From CAYZMS01 sp964479625 (GTDB taxonomy: Bacteria > Bacteroidota > Bacteroidia > Chitinophagales > Saprospiraceae), in contig CAYZMS010000037.1 in the NCBI GenBank assembly GCA_964479625.1, positions 1-29,565 of the forward strand: 29,565 bases of DNA, given 5' to 3'. The notes beneath the pieces are model-generated. The model saw only the letters and a list, made by a program, of their open reading frames with translations, made no database searches and had not been told where the DNA came from. Each line of letters starts with the position of its first letter. The stretch's first letter is position 1. The position numbers and the translations under genes are program-made. This document shows, piece after piece, positions 23,082-29,565 of the stretch.

Positions 23082-24128
23082 ATGGCTGAACCAACGCCTC
23101 CCAAACGCACAGATGTAAACGAACTTGGAGAGTTTGGATTGATCGAACAACTGACGCGTCAATTCCCACTTCGGCAAGCTTCCTCTTTAAAGGGGGTGGG
23201 AGACGACGCGGCTATAATAGACAACGGCTCCCTGATGACCGTGGTTTCTACGGACATGCTGGTCGAAGGCATCCATTTCGACCTCATGTACACACCTCTA
23301 AAGCACCTTGGATACAAATCGGTGATCGTTAACCTGTCTGATATCTTTGCCATGAATGCCATTCCCCGGCAGATAACTGTTTCTATGGCCCTATCAAACC
23401 GTTTTTCGGTGGAAGCGCTAGAAGAAATTTACGCTGGTATTCGATTGGCCTGCGAAAGATATGAGGTGGATCTGATCGGAGGGGATACCACTTCCTCCCC
23501 TAAGGGATTGACCCTTTCCGTAACCGCTATTGGAGCACAGGAAAAAGACAAGATCGTTTATCGCAATACCGCCCAGGTGGGCGATCTGATCTGTATTACG
23601 GGTAATCTGGGTGCGGCCTTCCTGGGGTTGCAGTTGTTGGAGCGGGAAAAGCAGTTATTTCTAAATGACCCCAATATTAAACCAGATCTGGAAAATCAGG
23701 ACTATCTGGTGGGGCGTCAGCTCAAACCCGAAGCCCGTGCGGATATAATCGAACTTTTCGAAAAGGCAAGCCTCCTCCCAACGGCAATGATCGATATTTC
23801 CGATGGATTTTCTTCGGAATTATTCCATATTTGTACTCAATCGAAAACCGGAGCCCTGTTAGAGGAAAGTGGCATTCCTATACATCCGGATACGGAATTA
23901 CAGGCCATAAAGTTTCGGATGGATCCCGCTACCACGGCCCTGAATGGGGGAGAAGATTATGAATTGCTTTTCACCATTCGACCGGAAGATGTAGATAAAA
24001 TCCGGACCATGCCGGATATTTACATTGCTGGTGAACTAACTCCTGAAAAGGATGGTGTGCAACTGAGTACGAAGGAGGGAAAGTTACATCCCCTTAAGGC
24101 ACAGGGCTGGAGGCATCTGGAATCGTAA
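23082..24128 (+). CDS. thiL: Thiamine-monophosphate kinase
   Basis: A 348-residue cytoplasmic enzyme of the PurM/ThiL fold that phosphorylates thiamine monophosphate to thiamine diphosphate using ATP. The signatures are complete: KGVGDDAAII (37-46), VSTDMLVEGIHF (55-66), NLSDIFAMNA (84-93), DLIGGDTTSS (130-139), MIDISDGFSSEL and NGGEDYELLF near the C-terminus. The length is normal. It begins one base after the second thioredoxin-like gene and is followed after 11 bases by the cyclase-like lipoprotein gene, so it is mid-operon. No TPP riboswitch lies upstream, nor is there room for one. Confidence 0.94.
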   Translation: MAEPTPPKRTDVNELGEFGLIEQLTRQFPLRQASSLKGVGDDAAIIDNGSLMTVVSTDMLVEGIHFDLMYTPLKHLGYKSVIVNLSDIFAMNAIPRQITVSMALSNRFSVEALEEIYAGIRLACERYEVDLIGGDTTSSPKGLTLSVTAIGAQEKDKIVYRNTAQVGDLICITGNLGAAFLGLQLLEREKQLFLNDPNIKPDLENQDYLVGRQLKPEARADIIELFEKASLLPTAMIDISDGFSSELFHICTQSKTGALLEESGIPIHPDTELQAIKFRMDPATTALNGGEDYELLFTIRPEDVDKIRTMPDIYIAGELTPEKDGVQLSTKEGKLHPLKAQGWRHLES

Positions 24129-24139
24129 ATTACCCAACT

Positions 24140-25162
24140 ATGATAAATCATCTCAAAGGAGGTAAACTCCTTGTTTTACTGCTTGCCGGGCTGGTAGTCG
24201 CCTGTCAGGCTGATAAACCTCAGGAACCGGAAACTCCTTCCATAGATACTCCCAAACAAGTTACTGTGCCTGCGTTTCAACGAGACTCCGCTTATCGGTT
24301 TGTAGAAAAGCAGGTGGAATTCGGCCCTCGGGTACCTAATTCCGCAGCTCATGCGGCCTGCCTGGAATGGCTGGCCGGGAAATTGGAGCGCTATGGCGCG
24401 GAGGTTCAATTACAAAGCTTTAAGGCCACGGCTTACAATGGCGATGTTTTAAACGGCACCAACATCATTGGAAAGTTCAATCCACAAAATCAAAGCCGTA
24501 TCCTTTTAGCAGCACACTGGGACTCCCGGCATATTGCCGATTCCCCTTTGTCGACCGAAAGAGTGGATGAGCCAATCCCGGGGGCTGATGACGGAGCCAG
24601 TGGGGTGGGGGTATTGATCGAGATAGCTCGCCAGATCTCGGAGAACCCAATACAACTGGGGGTGGATATCGTATTCTTTGACGCGGAAGACTATGGTGAG
24701 GATAATGGTAATAATCCAGAAAGTTGGGCATTGGGAGCACAGCAATTTTCCCGAAACCTACCCTATACGCCCAACAATAAACCTAAATACGGTATCCTGC
24801 TGGATATGGTGGGGGCAAGTGGAGCCCGCTTCGCAAAAGAAGAGGTTTCCCGTCGGGCTGCCCCGGGATTACTGAATAATGTCTGGAAGTTAGCCCAGGC
24901 TATGGGCTACGGGAATTACTTTGTCAACGATCCTGTTGGAGGTGTAACCGATGATCATTATTTTGTCAACACGATTGCTCGTATTCCCATGATTGACATC
25001 ATCAATAAGCCCATTGAAACAGAAACGGGCTTTGTAGCCCACTGGCACACTCAGAACGATGATATGGACGCGATTGACGCCCGAACGCTTCGGGCAGCCG
25101 GGCAGGTGGTGCTCGCCGTCGTTTACCGGGAAGACGCCGGTACCTTCGGTGGCTTGAATTAA
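24140..25162 (+). CDS. M28-family lipoprotein resembling glutaminyl-peptide cyclotransferase
   Basis: A 340-residue exported zinc protein. The lipobox LVVAC places a lipidated Cys at residue 22. The catalytic domain has AAHWDSR (124-130), PGADDGASG (147-155, Asp150), FFDAEDYGE (179-187, Glu183 and Asp184), LLDMVG (220-225) and AHWHTQNDD (300-308, His303). The Trp-His-Thr before the last Zn ligand and the single-zinc pattern point to the glutaminyl-cyclase branch rather than the two-zinc aminopeptidases. Asp184 stands where human QC has a Zn-binding Glu. Such enzymes turn N-terminal Gln into pyroglutamate on exported proteins, fitting an envelope location. The stop overlaps the next start (TAATG). 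A plain aminopeptidase function is the alternative. Confidence 0.83.
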   Translation: MINHLKGGKLLVLLLAGLVVACQADKPQEPETPSIDTPKQVTVPAFQRDSAYRFVEKQVEFGPRVPNSAAHAACLEWLAGKLERYGAEVQLQSFKATAYNGDVLNGTNIIGKFNPQNQSRILLAAHWDSRHIADSPLSTERVDEPIPGADDGASGVGVLIEIARQISENPIQLGVDIVFFDAEDYGEDNGNNPESWALGAQQFSRNLPYTPNNKPKYGILLDMVGASGARFAKEEVSRRAAPGLLNNVWKLAQAMGYGNYFVNDPVGGVTDDHYFVNTIARIPMIDIINKPIETETGFVAHWHTQNDDMDAIDARTLRAAGQVVLAVVYREDAGTFGGLN

Positions 25163-26598
25163 TGCCAAATGACAAATACATAAAGAATTACATTGGTGGC
25201 CATTTGAGCCCGGCAAATTCCGGGCTTTTCCGGGAAGCAGTCAATCCGGCAACGGGTTTACCATTGGTAAAATTCCCCGAATCGGATGAAGAGGATGCTT
25301 CTGCTGCTTTTTCGGCAGCTGAACAGGCCTGGCCGTCCTGGGTGGCCATGGATGTGGAGCGACGCAGCCGGGTGCTGCTGCGTTTGGCAGATATTTTATT
25401 TCAGGAACAGGAATCCTTTGCCCGGGCAGAAGCTTCCAATTCCGGTAGACCTCTGAGCATGGCCCTCGCCATGAACCTTCCCGCAGCGGAAAGTTGCCTG
25501 CGCTACTATGCGACCCTTCCCCTGCATTTGGATGTGCGTGGGCAGCAACGTAGTGGTGGCGCCCTATCCATTCAAATGCGCCGTCCCCTGGGTACGGTGG
25601 TTTGTGCACCAAGGTGGGATTACCCCCTTTGGTCTCTCTGTCGGCAGGTGGCTCCTGCACTTTCTGCAGGTAACTGTGTCATTATCCTGCCTTCTGAGAA
25701 CACGCCTTACACCGCTCATCATTTTGCCAGGGCTTGCCTGCAGGCTGGCATGCCTTCGGGTGTTTGTAATGTCGTTTTTGGAGAGCAGGGCGCATTGTTG
25801 GAGTACTTCGCAGACCATGATGGTATCCAGGGAATTGCTATTGGTGACCTTCCACAAAGAGACGAATACTGGAAAACCAGTCACAAGCTTTGGCATAGCC
25901 CCTCCGGTAAGAATGCGGGGATCGTTTTCGAGGATTGTACATTCGATGAGATGGTTTTCGGAGTATTGCAGGCTGCCTTTTCAAATAATGGACAGGGGGC
26001 TTTTAATATCTCCCGCCTTTTGGTCGAACGACCTGTTTATGCCAACCTGAAGGATGAATTGGTCAAACGCACACAATTTATAAAGGTCGGTGACCCTTTT
26101 AATGCCCTGACCGATCTGGGAGCACTGATCAGCCAGGAAAATCTGGATCGGATGCTCAATTCGATCTCCATGGCGGAAATCGAAGGGGGCAGCCTGTTGT
26201 GTGGTGGGAATCGTCCTGAACTAACCGGGCTTCACAAGGAAGGCTTCTTTTTTCGACCTGCAATTCTGGAAGGCCTGGGCATGGAAACTCAAACCAACAA
26301 CAAAGTCCATTTTGGTCCCCTTCTGACCCTAACCCCTTTCGACGGGCTGGAAGAAGCGGTGCATTTGGCTAATGCCGTTGGTCCCCAACGGGCTACAGTC
26401 CTTTGGACCAATAAAATAGAAAAAGCTTCTAAAGCCGCTGACTTATTGCATAGCGGACTAATCTGGGTAAATGACTGGCTGGAATTCGAATTGCACCAAT
26501 CCTATCCCATTTCCGGGGGGCTTGGCTATGCTTATGAGGGGGGAGTGGCCTCGCTTAATTTTTTCAGCCGGGAAAAAGTCGTCCAATACGGGATTTAA
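25162..26598 (+). CDS. Aldehyde-dehydrogenase-fold protein lacking the catalytic residues (probable pseudoenzyme)
   Basis: A 478-residue protein with the full-length ALDH fold: NPATG near 28, the RRPLGTVVCAP block near 140-150, FSNNGQGAFNISRLLVE (273-289), FFRPAILEG near 363-371, FGPLL (384-388) and ISGGLGYAYEGG near the end. Every key position is changed. The nucleophile Cys of GQxC is Ala280. The general base Glu of ELGGK is Ser246. The Asn of PWN is Asp153. The cofactor-binding Lys of KPSE is Leu176. The Glu of EIFGP is Val382. The FTGST turn is also missing. Dehydrogenase activity is therefore not expected, while the fold is conserved, so a binding or structural role is likely. It is translationally coupled to the preceding lipoprotein gene and has no signal peptide. 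Its 3' end is only five bases from the convergent AsmA gene. Confidence 0.88.
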   Translation: MPNDKYIKNYIGGHLSPANSGLFREAVNPATGLPLVKFPESDEEDASAAFSAAEQAWPSWVAMDVERRSRVLLRLADILFQEQESFARAEASNSGRPLSMALAMNLPAAESCLRYYATLPLHLDVRGQQRSGGALSIQMRRPLGTVVCAPRWDYPLWSLCRQVAPALSAGNCVIILPSENTPYTAHHFARACLQAGMPSGVCNVVFGEQGALLEYFADHDGIQGIAIGDLPQRDEYWKTSHKLWHSPSGKNAGIVFEDCTFDEMVFGVLQAAFSNNGQGAFNISRLLVERPVYANLKDELVKRTQFIKVGDPFNALTDLGALISQENLDRMLNSISMAEIEGGSLLCGGNRPELTGLHKEGFFFRPAILEGLGMETQTNNKVHFGPLLTLTPFDGLEEAVHLANAVGPQRATVLWTNKIEKASKAADLLHSGLIWVNDWLEFELHQSYPISGGLGYAYEGGVASLNFFSREKVVQYGI

Positions 26599-26603
26599 AG
26601 GGG

Positions 26604-29210
26604 CTAATTGCCATTTCCTCCTTCCAGTTCGAAGTTTAAATATTTTTCATCCCTGACCTGATGGTCCGCATCGGCATCTTTCCAGCCTTCTGGCTCATCA
26701 ATAAGGTCAATGCTTTGCTGAAAGGTCCGGCCTAGTTCCTGTTGAATGCGCCGCTTTCGAGCTTCACTATTTTCAAAAGCATTTTTCACTTCCCGCCTGG
26801 CTGTCTCGTATTGATAATCATCGATGGAGCCATATACTTTGTAGTGCAAATTGAAAAACCCTTTCCGTCTGGCTTTAAGGGGTTCCAGGTTTGGGTTATA
26901 AGCAGCAAAACGGTTGGCAAGCACCTGAGCTGCATTAACCTTGATGAAATATTCAAAGGTGTTTTGGAATGAATGTTGCCCACTTACTGTAAGGTTCATT
27001 GCATTCGATTGAATGAACATGGCGGGAATGTAGAGGGTTTGGTTTTCTACCTCCAGGTAATTCTGGAGGTTGACCAGTTTGATGTTCCGCAGGTCCCGAA
27101 CATTTACGAAGCTCGAAAATTGTTCCAAAAGGTCAAAATTGCGCAGATGCCCATTGACTACCCCTAGTCCTGCATAGGCTTTCAGGGCATCTGCTTTGAA
27201 ATTCCCCTTTTCGTCCCAGGATGCTTCAATGGTTAACAAGGCATGGAGGCGCCCATCCAGATGCCTCGCCTGAAGTACCTGCTGGCCGAAGTTATCCGTT
27301 TGCTTAAAGGCTGTTTCTAATTCAATATCCTTAAATTGTAAATTGGTGTTGAGGTTTTGCTCCATTGCAAAATTGAGCTGCCCTTCCATTTGGATGGTGC
27401 CTCCCATGGATCTGGTTTGCCCCTGAATATCCATCGCTCCCTTGCTAAAAGTTAAGGCCCCCTGGAAATCAGCCCCTTCGATCTTTTGGTAGTTGAATGC
27501 TTCCACCTGGGTCGTAAAGGTGCCCTCCAACAGACTGATCAGCCGGGTTCGTTTTTGCTGGGTGGCAGTTTTTAGGGAATCCACGGTGGGTTTGGGAATA
27601 GCCGAGGTGTACGCATCGGACAATTTGAGCTGGGTCGCCTTTAACAAGCGGTCGATATCCAGTTCTTCGGCCAGGAGGTCCCCCTGGAACTTCAGAAATG
27701 CGTTTTGTTGATTTAAGGAGTCGGCAAATAAAACAGGAATGAGGTTTTGGGCGGAGGCACTAAGTTCGAATTCACTGCCGGCCCCTTCGATCTTGAGTGC
27801 AGATATGCTTAGTTCGTTTCCGTTCAATAGCAGTTCTCCCCGATCTGCGATCAGTGTTTCTTCGTTAATGGTCAAAGCGGCATCATCAAAGGTCAGGCGA
27901 CCGGAGGATTTGACCCGGTCAATCCGGTTCATATTGATCATGTCCTCATAGCGGCCATCGAGAGCAATATGGTTTAATTCGATCTCTCCCCTTCCCTGGG
28001 TAATGCTAGGACTGTTGAATAATCCATAGACCGCTGCCAGGGGGATGGCCCCGTCTGCTCGAAATTGTATACGGGGATCCTCCATATTTTGAACCAGTAG
28101 GTTCATTTGAAAACGCTCCCGCATAAAGTAACCGCTTAGTTGCTCTAGGGTAAAAACAGAAGAGCGAAAGTTGCGATCTTCGCCATTGGTAAACTTGGCG
28201 AGCAGGCTTACATCTTTCATATCCTCTTTCAAGCGGGGGCTTTTAATCCGTCCGTCAGTTAGCCTGAACTCCAGTTGCATGCGGGGCTGCATTCGATCAT
28301 TAGATTGACCGGTAACAGCCGCCTGCAGTTCGAATTTCCCTTTGCTGGTAAAATCACCCAGGTAGGCCTGGTATTCGGTAGGTAAAAGGTCGATGACCGC
28401 TTCAGTATTACTGTCGTCACTGAAGGCAAACAGGTCGTAGAATAAGCCGTCATCAAGGCGTTCGATCACCCCGTCCAGCCGAAATACATTTGGGCCAAGG
28501 CGGAGATTGACCTGTTCCAGGGTATAGTTCCCTTTTTCGAAATCAACGGCCACAGCGGCTTCATAGCCGATATCCTGGTCACTCAGGTACCGCAGGCCTT
28601 CCAATTCCAAAAAATGGGTTTGAAAACGAGCCTCACTTTCCAATTGGAATTGCTTGCTGTTAAAAGCTCCGGAAAAAACAGCCCGGTCCAGTCTGCTTTT
28701 AAAGTAAAGGGCCTCCTGCTCATTAGAATAGATGACTTCCATATTTTCCAGAACAGCTTCTTTCAGATGGAATCCAGGGCTGTTCCTCCGAGAGGTAGCG
28801 CCTGGGCTTTCTGTAGCTTTAAAAACCTGGTAGTTGGGTTGCCCGCCTTCATCAACTGAAAGGAAAAGTGCCCCTCCACTCAGTTTTATGGACCTCAATT
28901 CGTAATGTTTGCGCAACAAACTGAATAGGGCAAATCGAAAGGAGAGTTTGTCGGCCTCCAGCAGGATACCTCCGTAACTGTCCTCCAGCTCTATATCACG
29001 GAGATTGGCTGAGACCAGAGGAAAACTTCGAAGCAATGTCAAATCGATAGTTTTCACCCGCAATTCTGCCTCCATGCGCTTGTTCAGTTCAGTAATGACT
29101 CTTCGGCTGAGTTGTTCCTCGAACAAGCTCGGCAGACTAATACCGAGGACCAATAAAACAGCCAGGATAAGGCCTGCAATGATTAGGACTTTTCGAAAGG
29201 AGGAATGCAT
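26604..29210 (-). CDS. AsmA-family envelope protein (AsmA_2-like C-terminus)
   Basis: An 868-residue protein. A membrane helix at about 7-28 (VLIIAGLILAVLLVLGISLP) anchors it with the bulk in the periplasm. Residues 30-120 match the AsmA N-terminal module (VKTIDLTLLRSFPLVSANLR, then IKLSGGALFLSVDEGG). A long beta-rich middle follows, with repeated 'F.L..L.G' strands. The C-terminal third (NFDLLEQFSSFVNVRDLRNI through VSGQHSFQNTFEYFIKVNAA) is AsmA_2-like. Such proteins belong to the TamB/AsmA bridge-like group, thought to move phospholipids to, or help assembly at, the outer membrane. ATG 29210 is used because the longer reading starts with GTG and runs through the small upstream ORF. It is preceded by that ORF with a ten-base gap. 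Confidence 0.87.
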   Translation of the reverse strand: MHSSFRKVLIIAGLILAVLLVLGISLPSLFEEQLSRRVITELNKRMEAELRVKTIDLTLLRSFPLVSANLRDIELEDSYGGILLEADKLSFRFALFSLLRKHYELRSIKLSGGALFLSVDEGGQPNYQVFKATESPGATSRRNSPGFHLKEAVLENMEVIYSNEQEALYFKSRLDRAVFSGAFNSKQFQLESEARFQTHFLELEGLRYLSDQDIGYEAAVAVDFEKGNYTLEQVNLRLGPNVFRLDGVIERLDDGLFYDLFAFSDDSNTEAVIDLLPTEYQAYLGDFTSKGKFELQAAVTGQSNDRMQPRMQLEFRLTDGRIKSPRLKEDMKDVSLLAKFTNGEDRNFRSSVFTLEQLSGYFMRERFQMNLLVQNMEDPRIQFRADGAIPLAAVYGLFNSPSITQGRGEIELNHIALDGRYEDMINMNRIDRVKSSGRLTFDDAALTINEETLIADRGELLLNGNELSISALKIEGAGSEFELSASAQNLIPVLFADSLNQQNAFLKFQGDLLAEELDIDRLLKATQLKLSDAYTSAIPKPTVDSLKTATQQKRTRLISLLEGTFTTQVEAFNYQKIEGADFQGALTFSKGAMDIQGQTRSMGGTIQMEGQLNFAMEQNLNTNLQFKDIELETAFKQTDNFGQQVLQARHLDGRLHALLTIEASWDEKGNFKADALKAYAGLGVVNGHLRNFDLLEQFSSFVNVRDLRNIKLVNLQNYLEVENQTLYIPAMFIQSNAMNLTVSGQHSFQNTFEYFIKVNAAQVLANRFAAYNPNLEPLKARRKGFFNLHYKVYGSIDDYQYETARREVKNAFENSEARKRRIQQELGRTFQQSIDLIDEPEGWKDADADHQVRDEKYLNFELEGGNGN

Positions 29211-29220
29211 TCGGTAAAGT

Positions 29221-29307
29221 TTAAGGCCATTTATCTGAAAGCTTTTTTGAACCCTTCTGGGGCAGGGCACCCATCAAAAAGGTTAGGAAAAGCAGGAGCT
29301 TGCTCAT
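29221..29307 (-). CDS. Small ORF (28 codons) directly upstream of the AsmA gene
   Basis: ATG 29307 to TAA 29221 encodes a peptide beginning MSKLLLFLTFLMGALPQKG and ending LSDKWP. The N-terminus is basic and then strongly hydrophobic; the tail is lysine-rich, so it could be a small membrane or leader peptide. It ends ten bases before the AsmA start, as expected for a translationally coupled leader. Upstream are an AT-rich stretch and TTTGAC at 29358-29353 that could belong to a promoter. The alternative is chance: short ORFs of this size are common. No family is recognised. Confidence 0.4.
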   Translation of the reverse strand: MSKLLLFLTFLMGALPQKGSKKLSDKWP

Positions 29308-29469
29308 AGTCTTTTTGCAAAAAAATTACGAAATTTTTTATTGCCTTGTATAGTCAAAGGCTATTGCCTTAAACTAAGACAGCGTTTTTCCTGAGAAGTG
29401 AGCTTTTAGACATGAAAAGGAAAGGAGGCAGGTCGCAATCTTATTCATTAGGCAGCCGATAAGCTACAT

Positions 29470-29505
29470 AAAGAAAACGCCTCTATTGCTGCAGCAATAG
29501 AGGCG
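29470..29505 (-). terminator. Strong intrinsic terminator of the tRNA-Val gene
   Basis: A perfect 28-base palindrome (29478-29505, arms CGCCTCTATTGC around TGCA) is followed on the minus strand by TTTTCTTT. It lies six bases beyond the tRNA 3' end, exactly where a tRNA transcript should stop. Confidence 0.88.
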
Positions 29506-29511
29506 CTTGAG

Positions 29512-29565
29512 TGGGCGATACTGGACTCGAACCAGTGACCCCCTGCTTGTAAGGCAGGTGCTCTG
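29512..29565 (-). tRNA. tRNA-Val (anticodon UAC), 5' part beyond the window
   Basis: Fifty-four bases of the 3' side are present. The anticodon arm has stem CCTGC/GCAGG around loop CTTACAA, giving anticodon TAC (valine, codon GUA). The T arm has stem ACTGG/CCAGT and loop TTCGAGT. The acceptor 3' strand is ATCGCCC with discriminator A. The terminal CCA is not encoded (CTC follows), so it must be added after transcription, as is usual in many Bacteroidota tRNAs. The D arm is only partly visible and the acceptor 5' strand is missing. Confidence 0.92.

Noticed and set aside
22994..23082. TPP riboswitch for thiL
   Set aside because: thiL starts one base after the upstream gene, and there is no thi-box-like sequence in the region.
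25508..26050. 180-codon plus-strand ORF inside the ALDH-like gene
   Set aside because: Another frame of the same strand; the ALDH frame carries the conserved blocks throughout.
29412..29459. 15-codon plus-strand ORF near the right end
   Set aside because: Very short, with no ribosome-binding or conservation evidence, and beside the tRNA terminator.
1..29565. CRISPR arrays, insertion sequences, rRNA genes
   Set aside because: No spaced direct repeats, transposase motifs or rRNA-like segments were found on reading through.

Overview
The window looks like chromosomal DNA of a marine or environmental member of the Bacteroidota. The best guess is a Saprospiria/Lewinella-like lineage; phylum is fairly secure, class is not. 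Supporting signs are the Bacteroidota-type tryptophan 2,3-dioxygenase C-terminus (ATGGTNW in place of GTGGSSG), a DUF1501/DUF1800 pair, an AsmA_2-type giant, a TAnnTTTG-type promoter element, a tRNA gene without an encoded CCA, weak Shine-Dalgarno sequences and roughly balanced GC content. Gene starts were chosen at ATG wherever a longer reading would need TTG or GTG.

Layout. (1) 1-1338, minus: the N-terminal half of a large MmeI/type IIG-like adenine DNA methyltransferase, cut by the window edge. (2) 1339-1974: a gene-free stretch with at least two decayed coding remnants on the minus strand. (3) 1975-4298, minus: a GPH-family sugar:cation symporter and a DUF4386 membrane protein. (4) 4373-5920, plus: a TetR regulator with a near-perfect operator over its own start codon, overlapping an alpha/beta hydrolase gene. 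(5) 5976-8375, plus: a WecA/TagO-like sugar-phosphate transferase, a CrcB/FluC fluoride channel and tryptophan 2,3-dioxygenase. (6) 16341 down to 8445, minus: a long same-strand run. It starts with a sugar nucleotidyltransferase, Hpt and a SuhB-like phosphatase. It continues with an ABC permease, a Wzx-like flippase, a Wzz-like chain-length protein and a Wzy/WaaL-like ligase or polymerase. Together with the WecA homologue this is the membrane end of a surface polysaccharide pathway, with no glycosyltransferase in view. (7) 16391-16999, minus: an unrecognised protein with a PD-(D/E)XK-like signature. (8) 17250-20536: a GH25 lysozyme-like protein convergent on a DUF1800-DUF1501 operon. (9) 20647-26598, plus: two tandem secreted thioredoxin-fold paralogues, ThiL, a glutaminyl-cyclase-like M28 lipoprotein and an aldehyde-dehydrogenase homologue, tightly packed from the second paralogue onward. 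(10) 29307 down to 26604, minus: a 28-codon ORF and an AsmA-family protein. (11) the right edge, minus: tRNA-Val(UAC) with a strong terminator.

The most unusual item is the aldehyde-dehydrogenase homologue at 25162-26598. Its fold signatures are intact, but the catalytic Cys, the general-base Glu, the Asn of the oxyanion hole, the cofactor-binding Lys and the cofactor-binding Glu are all replaced. It is therefore almost certainly a pseudoenzyme or a protein with a new function. Its start codon overlaps the stop codon of the cyclase-like lipoprotein gene, so the two are probably co-translated. Other points worth attention are the TetR operator, the divergent thioredoxin pair (CGPC versus CAPC), the orphan nuclease-like protein, the small ORF ahead of the AsmA gene, and the decayed segment beside the methyltransferase. 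No CRISPR array, insertion sequence, rRNA or riboswitch was seen.
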